This document shows, one piece after another, positions 1 through 6,814 of a DNA stretch of 14,477 nucleotides. How positions within the stretch are numbered: position 1 is the stretch's first letter; each line of letters begins with the position of its first letter. Source of the DNA: an uncultured euryarchaeote (GTDB lineage Archaea > Thermoplasmatota > Poseidoniia > Poseidoniales > Thalassarchaeaceae). The DNA is taken from assembly GCA_937897085.1 (NCBI GenBank), contig CALCOR010000070.1, positions 1 to 14,477 on the forward strand, written 5' to 3'. Made by a program: the position numbers and the translations under genes. Below the pieces are notes generated by a model that was not told where the DNA came from, ran no database searches, and was given only the letters and a program-made list of their open reading frames with translations.

Positions 1-31
1 CGGGTTCGGTTTTATTTTTGCTTTCAAAATA

Positions 32-745
32 TCAATAAACCAAATGTTTTGGGGGATATGGGGAGGGTCCGTCCGAACTCGAAACCAAATCGAACGACGG
101 GAGACCTCTCGAAACAAGGGATTCGAGCGAAACCACCGCCACTGGCTTATCGGTGTCGATGCACCAATCCAGATGGATTCGAGTTTCACGTACCCAGTGA
201 TTCAATCCCTCGCTGAACTGTTCCTCCAACAGACCATCCACCTCCTCTCCTTTGTGATATGCTTCGACATCCGACTTTTCGACAGGGGGAAATTTTCTTC
301 TGCACCAACTCACTATGTGTGAACGGGGATCCTTCACCATCAACAAGAGTTTGTCGGGGACACCAAACCTGTCGAAGTGGCGTGGCCGTTTGTCCGCGCT
401 GATGATGACATCTGCTCTGGCAGACCCCGCAATCACACGCCACCAGTCTCCTAGTTCGAGAGCATCCTCGTCACCGAGCCGTTCGTAGACATCTTCTGTG
501 AAAACCGGACAAGGTTCATCGAAGCACTCTGTGCAAAGACCCGACTGGTTCTCGTTTCGTACCCTGTCAACGATCCAGTGGCTTTCACCGACTCCGATGC
601 AACCGGGAAGTCCGCTCAGGATATTGTTCACGAGAGTGGAACCGCAATAATCGAGGCCCACTATTCCCACACTTGAGACCAATCGACCACGTCCGCGATT
701 CGGTCGACGGCGGTTTGATTCTTGAGTGCTGTCATCAGCATGCAT
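32..745 (-). CDS. Sulfotransferase-like protein, short C-terminus
   Basis: Probably a PAPS-dependent sulfotransferase that moves a sulfuryl group to an unknown acceptor. Numbered from an upstream TTG at 757, the N-terminal P-loop-like 5'-phosphosulfate motif is GLDYCGSTLVNNIL (34-47). A DKRPRHF segment (122-128) and a 3'-phosphate motif VKDPRSHIVSW (141-151, with R145 and S150) follow in the usual order. A Cys cluster, CTECFDEPCP (75-84), may bind metal. I chose ATG 745 over the TTG; internal GTG/TTG codons nearer to the P-loop are also possible because the first 25 residues are basic and low-complexity. The chain stops soon after the SLESLV segment, where relatives normally have several more helices, so the C-terminus looks short or frame-disrupted. 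It diverges from the TerB-like genes. The fold is fairly sure; the substrate is unknown. Confidence 0.7.
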   Translation of the reverse strand: MHADDSTQESNRRRPNRGRGRLVSSVGIVGLDYCGSTLVNNILSGLPGCIGVGESHWIVDRVRNENQSGLCTECFDEPCPVFTEDVYERLGDEDALELGDWWRVIAGSARADVIISADKRPRHFDRFGVPDKLLLMVKDPRSHIVSWCRRKFPPVEKSDVEAYHKGEEVDGLLEEQFSEGLNHWVRETRIHLDWCIDTDKPVAVVSLESLVSRGLPSFDLVSSSDGPSPYPPKHLVY

Positions 746-807
746 GCACGTTGACAAGGAATAGTTTCAGCGCAGGGTTGTTATTCGCGTCCGACCTCGG
801 CGAACCC

Positions 808-1233
808 GTGCTTCCTGATACCCTCCACGAACTACCGCGAGACGAACGCTTCGCGTACGCCAAACTGCTCGCCTACATCATGCGCGTCGATGATGAGATC
901 ACCATCGACGAGATGGCCGTTTTCGAACAGCGGCTGGGGACCGCCCTGCTCTCGCCTCGCCAACGCAAGGAGGTGCGCTCATACCTGAACAATCCACCCA
1001 CGCTCGACGAATGCCTCAGGGGCCTCGGTGAGGTGTCGGGTAGGCTGGCTCTTCGGGATGCGACGTTGATGTCGGCGGCCGACGGTGTGATCGATGAGGA
1101 GGAGCAACTCGTGCTGGAGCGCATCGCGCGGCGTATCGGCATGGATGAAGGAGTGGTCGACGACCTGCTGGACTGGGTGATGCGCGGTTACGACTGGATG
1201 CAGGAAGGGCTCGACCTGCTGAATGTGGAATGA
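808..1233 (+). CDS. TerB-like protein, first of a tandem pair
   Basis: A small all-helical acidic protein resembling the TerB/DUF533 (tellurite-resistance TerB-like) fold. The hallmark is two half-repeats with acidic turns: IMRVDDEITIDEMAVFEQRL and LMSAADGVIDEEEQLVLERI. The second, A-A-D-G-x-I-x-x-E-E, is the typical TerB signature. It aligns over nearly its full length with the next gene. I chose GTG 808 because it gives MLPDTLHELPRDERFAY, which matches MLPDAIDILDPDEKTRY of the neighbour. The frame stays open upstream to TTG 673, but that extension overlaps the divergent sulfotransferase and has no counterpart in the paralogue. TTG 778 is an alternative. A weak T/A-rich stretch about 27 nt upstream of 808 would suit a leaderless transcript. 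Biochemical role unknown; TerB domains occur in metal-stress and phage-response Ter systems. Confidence 0.75.
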   Translation: MLPDTLHELPRDERFAYAKLLAYIMRVDDEITIDEMAVFEQRLGTALLSPRQRKEVRSYLNNPPTLDECLRGLGEVSGRLALRDATLMSAADGVIDEEEQLVLERIARRIGMDEGVVDDLLDWVMRGYDWMQEGLDLLNVE

Positions 1234-1245
1234 GGGGGCCGCGGC

Positions 1246-1722
1246 ATGAGCGGCATGCTCCCCGACGCCATCGACATACTCGACCCAGATGAGAAGACGC
1301 GCTACATCGAACTACTCACCGTGCTGGCCAACGCCGACGGGGCGCTCGTGCGCGAGGAGATGGCGGCGCTCGAGGCGTTCATGGGGCGAGCTATGCTGCG
1401 CCCAGAAGAGCGGGAGATAGTACGCAGGGCGCTGCGTAACCCGCCTGACTTCGAGGATGTGGTGGACGGCATCTCCGACCACACCCTGCGGCTGGCGCTC
1501 AGGGATTCTGTGCTTCTCGCGGCCGCCGACGGAGAATACCATCCAGAGGAGATCGCCGTGCTCGAGCGGATGGCGAAACTCGTCGACATCGACATCGATG
1601 TGCTCGACGAACTCTACGACTGGGTGACCGAGGGGTGGACCTGGTTGGCGCGCGGCCGCCGGTTGCTCAAACTCGAAATCCCTGGCGATGAACTGCTTCT
1701 CGGTGAACCTGACTCTGACTGA
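1246..1722 (+). CDS. TerB-like protein, second of a tandem pair
   Basis: Paralogue of the preceding gene, 158 residues. It has the same helical TerB-like layout: VLANADGALVREEMAALEAF in the first half and LLAAADGEYHPEEIAVLERM in the second, followed by a conserved YDWVTEGWTWLARG tail (DWVMRGYDWMQEG in the first copy). It has a short extra acidic C-terminus ending GEPDSD. ATG 1246 lies 12 nt after the previous stop with a good Shine-Dalgarno, GAGGGGG (1232-1238), so the two are almost certainly co-transcribed. No signal peptide or membrane segment is seen, so it is probably cytoplasmic. Two similar but diverged copies side by side suggest a heterodimer or duplication with specialisation. The family call is from the repeated acidic motifs and the tandem similarity; the function is not known. 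Confidence 0.78.
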   Translation: MSGMLPDAIDILDPDEKTRYIELLTVLANADGALVREEMAALEAFMGRAMLRPEEREIVRRALRNPPDFEDVVDGISDHTLRLALRDSVLLAAADGEYHPEEIAVLERMAKLVDIDIDVLDELYDWVTEGWTWLARGRRLLKLEIPGDELLLGEPDSD

Positions 1723-1783
1723 GCACTGGCTTCTCGATGTTCTGTGTGGGAGTTCCTGGAGCCTTGCCTGAGAGTATCTTCCT

Positions 1784-1799
1784 CGCGCGCGCGCATGTG
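1784..1799. repeat. Alternating purine-pyrimidine tract
   Basis: CGCGCGCGCGCATGTG is an uninterrupted 16-nt alternating pyrimidine-purine run between the second TerB-like gene and the preferred start of the methylase. Such tracts can adopt Z-DNA under negative supercoiling. It lies in the 144-nt stretch (1723-1866) that could alternatively be coding if the methylase started at GTG 1744 or ATG 1795. Confidence 0.5.
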
Positions 1800-1866
1800 G
1801 ACGTGCGCCCCCGCGGGCGAACGATTCATACCGAGCGGCGGCGCGCGGGCGTTTTGGGAATGGGGA

Positions 1867-3861
1867 ATGCGGTCTGGAAATGTCAGCGGCTGGTACGCAC
1901 GACTCGACCGTGAATGCCCTTCTCGGTTGGAGCAGATTGACACCTGGCTGACAGCATGGGAAAAGGCGCTGCGCCAAGGTCAACCTGTGGCTGCCATGCT
2001 GCCCTCCCACTGGCCAACTCTACCCGCAAGCCTGCTCACCGACCCCGGTCACGTGTTCGACCACCTGCTCTGCCGTCACGACGCCGAGAGTGATGGTCGC
2101 AGCCCCCGCGGAGCGCACCCGACACCGACGCGGCTGGCCGATGCGGTCATCGCCGCTGAGTTGAGGCAGGACATCTCGCCGAACAGTGTCAACGGGAACC
2201 ACAAACCGAACGTGTCGCTGGACGCGCTGCCACCTGGGTTCCGGATGCATCTCGACAAGTTGAACCTCAAAGAGGATGAGGAGACTGATGTCGAAGTCGA
2301 TGAAGAGACCGAAGCTGAGATCGCCGCTGGAATCCGCACCCGCAGCGGTATCCCTCTGCCATTCGCTGATCCAGCGGTAGGTGGCGGCCTGTTCCCGGCA
2401 CAGCTGATCCGCTGGCACGCCGAGGCGTCATCCGAGTTCGATGCTGATGAGCGACTGGCCGACACGCGGGCCTTGCTCTCCAAGATGCAGCTCTACGATG
2501 TATGTGGGGTTGCCATCACCGCGACCCTGCGCCGGCTACACCTGACACTTGTTCGCCATGGGCTGGCCGCTCTAGACGATGATCCGGAACCAGGCATGAT
2601 GTCGCGCAGTGAGGCGGAGGAGATCCTCGCAGACGTGCTTTGCATGGGTGACACCCTGCGCGGTGACTGGCCGTGGAAGGAGGAGCCGCGACTGCTGATT
2701 ACCAACCCGCCTTGGTTGCGCATCAAGGACAGGTTCCGCGGGCATCCTGAGGGAAGCCGCATGCGCAAGGAACTGGGAGCGGAGCTCCGCGGCCTGCGCG
2801 ATGAGGACGGAGTACTGCGCTTCTCCACGCTCAGAGGCAACGTGAATCTCTACCGTCTGTTCCTCGAACGCAGTCTGCAGTTGGTCCGCGCTGGCGGTCG
2901 CATCCGCATGATCGTGCCAGACAGTCTGCTGCGCGAGCAGAGCAGTGCCCCACTGCGCAACCTCCTCGTCACCGAGCACGAGTGGACGAGCATCTGGTCG
3001 TTCCCAGAATCGGCTCGGCTGTTTGCCGGCGTCACCCAAGGTGTTCTGGTTCTCGGGCTGACGGTCGGTGGAGAGACTCAGGAAATGATCTCCTACGGGC
3101 CTGCTGGCTCTGACGACCTGTGTAACGTTCGCGGGCTGGACCCGTCAGTGCCGCGCCTCGTGCTCGACCGCGAGCGTTGGGAGCGGTGGAGCAGGGCAGA
3201 TTGGTCGGTGCCGAGACTGCCCGCGGACCGCTTCGAACGTGACCGGATGCTGAAGACCATCGATGAACTCGCTGAACTGCCTCGCCTCGCCGAGGAGGGA
3301 CACTGGCTGGCGGGTGAATCCCAGCGAGTCCGGGTCCGTGTCGGAGAAATCGACCAGACCAACTGGTCGGCGGACATCAAGCCGTGGCGCAAGGGCAGCC
3401 GCGGAGCCCCATTCGTACGTGGCATCCACTTCCGCAACGATGAGAGCAATGTATGGCTGCAGCACCCAGCATTCGATTCGACAATCCCGAGCACCGCGCC
3501 GGAGCGCAAGCAGGCGAAGTGGTGTGGGCCGCTGAAACCGGCGGATCAGCCCCGCCTCGCCTGCCAAGCAATCGTCAACGCCCAGCAGACTCGGCGTCTG
3601 CGCTGGATTGTGCTGCCGGCCAGATGCGTGCTCGGTAATTCAGTCAACCACCTGCAGATTCCAGATGACATCCTCAACCTGCTGACAGCGGAGTTCGGCG
3701 GCTTGGATGAGGCACTCGGGTGGCTGTGTGAACTGCTGAACTCAGAGAAGCTTGACGCCTGGGCCAGAGCGTGGGCGGCGAACAACAACGTGAACAACTA
3801 CGAACTGGAACTGCTGCCCCTCCCACCTGTGCAGATGCAGGTTCCGTCCAACCTCGCCTGA
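1867..3861 (+). CDS. Solo type IIG-like N6-adenine DNA methyltransferase
   Basis: Transfers a methyl group from S-adenosylmethionine to adenine N6 in DNA. Numbered from ATG 1867 (664 residues): a motif X-like GAHPTPTRLA (82-91), SAM-binding motif I DPAVGGGLFPAQ (168-179), a motif II-like segment DVCGVAI (211-217) and catalytic motif IV NPPW (280-283). Next comes GGRIRMIVPDSLL, then a C-terminal target-recognition-like region closing with YELELLPLP, as in Eco57I/type IIG enzymes. The N-terminal 80 residues are helical with no visible PD-(D/E)xK nuclease, and no restriction gene is adjacent, so it looks methylation-only. An acidic insert (about 134-152) precedes motif I. I preferred ATG 1867 because the first 41 codons from GTG 1744 are arginine- and CG-rich and look intergenic, and GGGGA lies just before this ATG. 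Target sequence and biological role (host marking or orphan of a restriction system) are unknown. Confidence 0.82.
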   Translation: MRSGNVSGWYARLDRECPSRLEQIDTWLTAWEKALRQGQPVAAMLPSHWPTLPASLLTDPGHVFDHLLCRHDAESDGRSPRGAHPTPTRLADAVIAAELRQDISPNSVNGNHKPNVSLDALPPGFRMHLDKLNLKEDEETDVEVDEETEAEIAAGIRTRSGIPLPFADPAVGGGLFPAQLIRWHAEASSEFDADERLADTRALLSKMQLYDVCGVAITATLRRLHLTLVRHGLAALDDDPEPGMMSRSEAEEILADVLCMGDTLRGDWPWKEEPRLLITNPPWLRIKDRFRGHPEGSRMRKELGAELRGLRDEDGVLRFSTLRGNVNLYRLFLERSLQLVRAGGRIRMIVPDSLLREQSSAPLRNLLVTEHEWTSIWSFPESARLFAGVTQGVLVLGLTVGGETQEMISYGPAGSDDLCNVRGLDPSVPRLVLDRERWERWSRADWSVPRLPADRFERDRMLKTIDELAELPRLAEEGHWLAGESQRVRVRVGEIDQTNWSADIKPWRKGSRGAPFVRGIHFRNDESNVWLQHPAFDSTIPSTAPERKQAKWCGPLKPADQPRLACQAIVNAQQTRRLRWIVLPARCVLGNSVNHLQIPDDILNLLTAEFGGLDEALGWLCELLNSEKLDAWARAWAANNNVNNYELELLPLPPVQMQVPSNLA

Positions 3862-3866
3862 GGTGT

Positions 3867-3900
3867 CGGAGAGCGGAAATATTCGTCCGGAGAGCGGAAA
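3867..3900. repeat. Two direct copies of a 13-bp motif, 21-bp period
   Basis: CGGAGAGCGGAAA occurs at 3867-3879 and again at 3888-3900, in the 137-bp gap between the methylase stop and the NTPase start. The copies start 21 bp apart, about two helical turns, so a protein could bind both on the same face. A T/A-rich CTCTTTATC (3921-3929) follows and could be a weak promoter element for the NTPase gene. Confidence 0.55.
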
Positions 3901-3998
3901 ACGCCGATTTTGATGCATATCTCTTTATCGGGCCTCCTACATCGTTGGTTCGGCATTCATCCAGCATACATCGATGCCACACCAAAGGAGAGGTCAGA

Positions 3999-4583
3999 GT
4001 GGGCGTTCATCCGAAGATAGGCATCACCGGTCTGCCACGTAGCGGAAAGAGCGCAGTGATGAAGAAAGTAGTGCAGATGCTGCAGGATGACCGTGAGAAG
4101 GAACTGCGCAGCCGCGGTGAGAATCCTAGTGAACACAAGATCATCGGAGGGATGCTGACTGAGCCGATATTCGACGACCACGACAGGGTCGGATACTCGT
4201 GCATCAATTTCCGCACTCAGGAGGCGGCCACGATGGCTCACAGGGACATCGATTCCAGATTACGTGTTCTCGGATTCGGTATCGACCCAGATGCCCTCGA
4301 CAGAGTCGCGGTTCCTGCCTTGCTAGAGGCGATGAATGAATGCGAGGTGATTGTCGTCGACGAGGTGGGCAAGTTCTCTGTGGAGTCTGACGCGTTCGTC
4401 GCCACTGTGCGTGCTGCCTTGGAGGTGGACAAGCCAACCGTGCTGACACTGCACAAAAAAAGCCGACACCCGCTGCTACAGGACATCCGCAGGCGAGATG
4501 ACGCTCGAATTCTGGAGGTGACGCCAGTGAACCGGGCGTTGCTGCCATACAAGATCCACAAAATCATCCGAGAGACTTACTGA
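3999..4583 (+). CDS. THEP1-like P-loop nucleoside-triphosphatase
   Basis: A 194-residue P-loop NTPase resembling the THEP1 (NTPase_1) family, which hydrolyses NTPs and also occurs as adaptor or accessory ATPases. Walker A is GLPRSGKS (11-18) and Walker B is VIVVDEVGKFS (117-127), where the DE-x-G-K core is the family mark. The stretch GGMLTEPIFDDHDRVGYSCI (50-69) corresponds to the family's GFYT-E-R-GG-RVGF region, and VTPVNRALLP (174-183) to its C-terminal T-x-x-NR motif. I chose GTG 3999 because GGAG (3987-3990) stands 8 nt before it and the protein then begins directly with the P-loop strand. The frame is open further upstream into the methylase, but that extension is out of frame with it and not conserved-looking. 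It follows the methylase at 137 bp. The substrate and any link to methylation are unknown. Confidence 0.78.
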   Translation: MGVHPKIGITGLPRSGKSAVMKKVVQMLQDDREKELRSRGENPSEHKIIGGMLTEPIFDDHDRVGYSCINFRTQEAATMAHRDIDSRLRVLGFGIDPDALDRVAVPALLEAMNECEVIVVDEVGKFSVESDAFVATVRAALEVDKPTVLTLHKKSRHPLLQDIRRRDDARILEVTPVNRALLPYKIHKIIRETY

Positions 4584-4620
4584 GCCGCTGTCCGTGATCG
4601 GTTACTCACGCCACTGATGA

Positions 4621-5064
4621 ATGAGGCGTGGGTTTGATGCGTCGGCGGTGGCTCGCATGCCCATGCAGGCACCAGCGCGCATCGCCAGCCGTGTGCTGCT
4701 CGGACTAGGCTTGGCCCTGCTGCTGGCCACCGCCTTCAGTCTGCAGGACGGAAGGCTTCCCCCTGCTGAATGCCCCGACGAGGATGAATTTGCGGCCGAC
4801 CCATGTATCGCGTCGGGCGTCTCTGGCTGGCTGCTGCCAGGCGGTGCGTTCGCCTGTCTACTGCTCGCGGGCATGCTGCACCTGCAGTACACGCGCGGGG
4901 TGCGCACACCGCTGTCCGGACTATTCCCCAGCAAGGACGAAGAACAACTGCGGGAACTCCTGTTCACAGATGAGGTGGACGCGAGCGACGAGGATCGACT
5001 GGGAGATGCATGGGCCGATCTTGAGCGAGGATTGCTCGAACAGCGTGTCGGAGAGGATGAATGA
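4621..5064 (+). CDS. Hypothetical two-helix membrane protein
   Basis: I do not recognise this 147-residue protein. It has two hydrophobic helices, about residues 23-41 (VLLGLGLALLLATAFSL core) and 70-88. They are joined by an acidic loop with two cysteines (C51 and C62) that could form a disulfide if the loop is outside the cell. The C-terminal third (from about 104) is very acidic and helical, rich in D and E, and probably cytoplasmic. Starts at ATG 4621, GTG 4648, ATG 4657 and ATG 4663 are all possible, with no decisive ribosome binding site; the last two would place the first helix close to the N-terminus. It sits between the NTPase (37 nt away) and gcvH (63 nt away). Function unknown. Confidence 0.6.
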   Translation: MRRGFDASAVARMPMQAPARIASRVLLGLGLALLLATAFSLQDGRLPPAECPDEDEFAADPCIASGVSGWLLPGGAFACLLLAGMLHLQYTRGVRTPLSGLFPSKDEEQLRELLFTDEVDASDEDRLGDAWADLERGLLEQRVGEDE

Positions 5065-5127
5065 CCGGCACTTCACGCCAGCGAAAGGATTGTGCCGCAT
5101 CCGCGCTCCGAGGGCGACTGAGAATCG

Positions 5128-5511
5128 ATGAGCGACATCCCCGAAGACCTGCGTTACACCGAGGAACATGAGTGGGTGAGAGTCGAGGGTGACGAGGTGG
5201 TCGTAGGCATCACCGACCATGCGCAGGACGCGCTGACGGACATCGTCTACGTCGAGTTGCCCGAGGTCGGTACCAGCGTGATGGCGGGTGACGGGTTCGG
5301 CAGCGTGGAATCGGTGAAGAGCGTTAGCGAAATCTTCGCACCTCTTTCAGGAGAATTGAGTTCGGTCAACGAGGCGCTTGAAGACGCCCCCGAACTGATC
5401 AATGACGACCCTTACGGAACCGGTTGGATAGTGCGCATGCGTCTCGCAGACAACGAGGTGTTGGGAGACCTGCTGGATGCAGCGGGCTACCGAGCTCTGC
5501 TCGGGGAGTGA
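5128..5511 (+). CDS. gcvH: Glycine cleavage system H protein
   Basis: Lipoyl carrier protein of the glycine cleavage system. It shuttles the aminomethyl group between the P protein, T protein and lipoamide dehydrogenase. At 127 residues it is a usual length. The start RYTEEHEWVRVEGDEVVVGIT (9-29) is the family N-terminal block. The lipoylation site is K64 in GSVESVKSVSEIFAPLSG, and NDDPYGTGWIVRM is the conserved C-terminal block. ATG 5128 gives the normal start MSDIPEDLRYTEEHEW. The genes for P, T and L proteins are not in this window, so here it stands alone, followed at 7 nt by RNase H. H proteins can also act as lipoate donors for other complexes; that alternative cannot be judged from this region. 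Confidence 0.96.
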   Translation: MSDIPEDLRYTEEHEWVRVEGDEVVVGITDHAQDALTDIVYVELPEVGTSVMAGDGFGSVESVKSVSEIFAPLSGELSSVNEALEDAPELINDDPYGTGWIVRMRLADNEVLGDLLDAAGYRALLGE

Positions 5512-5518
5512 GCCTGAC

Positions 5519-6076
5519 ATGGCGGATCTGAACCGAGCAGCACCCGACACCGAACTGGTCCTCTACTTCGACGGATCGTGCCTCGACAACCAGAACGTGA
5601 CGGCGGACACGCCGGCCGGCTGGGGATTCGTGGTCGTCGTCGGCGATGGTGGGCTCGGTCGGGGTGATGGCAGCGTCATCGCTGAGGGGTCGGGCAGGGT
5701 GGTGACCGATCAAGAAGCGTCTGGCTGGTTAGGGGCGGAAGTAGGCTCGAACAACACCGCTGAACTGTCCGCGGTCGCACACGCACTGCGCTGGCTGCTC
5801 ACCGACGGGGGTGAAGGGGCGGTCACCATGAGAGGTGACTCTCAATACGCCCTGAACATCGCGGCCGGCAACTGGAAGGCGAAAGCGAACAAACAGTTGG
5901 CTGCTCGGGTGCAGTCGTTGTGGAATGAGGTGGCAGGAGCACGCCTGTTGGAGGGCGAGCATGTGCGAGCACATCGCGGTCAGCGATGGAACGAGCGGGC
6001 GGACCATCTCGCATATCGAGCGATGCGAGGTGAGGCACCTGAACCACTAGACTTCTGGAAACCGGGTACCCGCTAA
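5519..6076 (+). CDS. rnhA: Ribonuclease H, type 1
   Basis: Cuts the RNA strand of RNA-DNA hybrids, for removal of primers and R-loops. 185 residues. The four catalytic acids are visible: D18 in YFDGSC, E82 in SNNTAELSAV, D107 in RGDSQYAL and D162 in WNERADHLA, with the helper histidine H152 in RAHRGQRWNERAD. A Gly/Asp-rich loop of about 20 residues lies between the first strands (42-61), longer than in the E. coli enzyme. ATG 5519 was chosen because GGGGAG (5503-5508) stands 10 nt before it and it follows the gcvH stop by 7 nt; the frame stays open upstream inside gcvH but that part is not RNase H-like. The TAA stop overlaps the stop of the converging membrane protein gene by two bases. Confidence 0.93.
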   Translation: MADLNRAAPDTELVLYFDGSCLDNQNVTADTPAGWGFVVVVGDGGLGRGDGSVIAEGSGRVVTDQEASGWLGAEVGSNNTAELSAVAHALRWLLTDGGEGAVTMRGDSQYALNIAAGNWKAKANKQLAARVQSLWNEVAGARLLEGEHVRAHRGQRWNERADHLAYRAMRGEAPEPLDFWKPGTR

Positions 6077-6381
6077 TCGATAGGGTCGTCATCTGAATCG
6101 TAATCCTCAACTGAATTCGAATCTGAATCAGAAGTGTCGCCTGGAACAAAATTCCCAACGATGTACTTTTGAGGATTCAGGATTATAGAATAGGTGATTT
6201 TGCAGCAATATATCAGAAGAAGAATGCCACAGACTTGCGGAATTGGGCCTGTAAATCCAAAACTTACTGCGCACCAAATGAGGGTTAATGCCCAGAACAT
6301 TGCGAGGCCTGCCCAAGTGCCCTGTCCTGGTTCGTACTCTTTTCCTAATTCCCAACGATGTACTTCTTCGGGCAGACTCAT
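6073..6381 (-). CDS. Small hypothetical membrane protein, A+T-rich gene
   Basis: A 102-residue protein that I do not recognise. It has two hydrophobic helices (about 23-43 and 46-68) separated by a short GPIPQ turn, so a hairpin with both ends on the same side. The C-terminus is Ser/Asp-rich and strongly acidic (TSDSDSNSVEDYDSDDDP). The ATG overlaps the stop of the upstream membrane protein gene as ATGA, and GAGGAGGA directly before it is a near-ideal Shine-Dalgarno, so translation is coupled. The base composition is clearly lower in G+C than its neighbours, and it contains both copies of a 19-bp repeat, which suggests recent arrival or rapid change. Its TAG stop overlaps the RNase H TAA on the other strand. 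Confidence 0.65.
   Translation of the reverse strand: MSLPEEVHRWELGKEYEPGQGTWAGLAMFWALTLIWCAVSFGFTGPIPQVCGILLLIYCCKITYSIILNPQKYIVGNFVPGDTSDSDSNSVEDYDSDDDPID
6150..6365. repeat. 19-bp exact direct repeat, 197 bp apart
   Basis: AATTCCCAACGATGTACTT is present at 6150-6168 and 6347-6365, both inside the small A+T-rich membrane protein gene. On the minus strand the upstream copy codes VHRWEL near the N-terminus (residues 7-12). The second is read in another frame as KYIVGNF (72-78) but would again spell VHRWEF in the alternative frame. This points to duplication or recombination at DNA level rather than to a protein repeat. Confidence 0.85.
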
Positions 6382-6788
6382 TCCTCCTCATCCCCAAGCG
6401 GGCCGGTGACCATCCATGCGTAGGCGGAGAGCAGCAACAGCAGGATGCCCATCAGTAGAACGATCATCAGCATCGGATCTGGAATATCGATTGGAGAGAG
6501 CGTTCCCATCACCCGGGCCATGATGGTGAATCCGGCACCTGCGAGAGCAAGCTTTGGGACTGCTCCGCGAACGTCCTTCCACATGTGTAGGTAAGGGATG
6601 AGCCCCTTGCGCTTGAACTGCCAACGATACCATGCGATGTAGAGCAGGATACCTCCGGTGAGCGCACCGAGCCCGCGGGTGAACGAAGCGTCGTTCCAAG
6701 GTCCCGCGGGACCTCCATCGAGAAATGATTGCAGCACGAGCACAACACCGATGCCGGCCAGCACCCTCCACTCCGGCGGCTCGCTCAT
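6378..6788 (-). CDS. Hypothetical polytopic membrane protein
   Basis: A 136-residue protein without a family I can name. It has three clear hydrophobic segments (about 9-23, 39-56 and 104-127) and one weaker (76-94). A basic loop RWQFKRKGLIPYLHMWKDVR (55-74) lies between the second and third and is probably cytoplasmic by the positive-inside rule. The C-terminus is short and acidic (GDEEE). I preferred ATG 6788; an in-frame TTG at 6818 overlaps the stop of the HEAT-like gene as TTGA and would add ten residues (KRSRRIAEQ-like, basic). Either way it follows the HEAT-like gene with essentially no gap. Its 3' end supplies the Shine-Dalgarno of the next membrane gene, so the three form one operon segment. 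Confidence 0.65.
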   Translation of the reverse strand: MSEPPEWRVLAGIGVVLVLQSFLDGGPAGPWNDASFTRGLGALTGGILLYIAWYRWQFKRKGLIPYLHMWKDVRGAVPKLALAGAGFTIMARVMGTLSPIDIPDPMLMIVLLMGILLLLLSAYAWMVTGPLGDEEE

Positions 6789-6814
6789 CTGCTCAGCGAT
6801 ACGTCGGCTGCGCT

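Noticed and set aside
44..322. Plus-strand open frame of 92 codons at the left end
   Set aside because: Entirely opposite the sulfotransferase-like gene, with no motif; a shadow frame.
673..807. N-terminal extension of the first TerB-like protein from TTG 673
   Set aside because: It overlaps the divergent sulfotransferase, is absent from the tandem paralogue and has no ribosome binding site; GTG 808 aligns exactly with the paralogue start.
1312..2010. Long minus-strand open frame opposite the TerB/methylase region
   Set aside because: It lies antisense to well-supported genes, is rich in Arg/His/Pro/Gln as expected for a shadow frame in G+C-rich DNA, and shows no domain.
3771..3998. Upstream extension of the NTPase gene into the methylase
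   Set aside because: It overlaps the methylase in another frame, looks unlike coding sequence of the family, and GTG 3999 has a clear ribosome binding site and a direct P-loop start.
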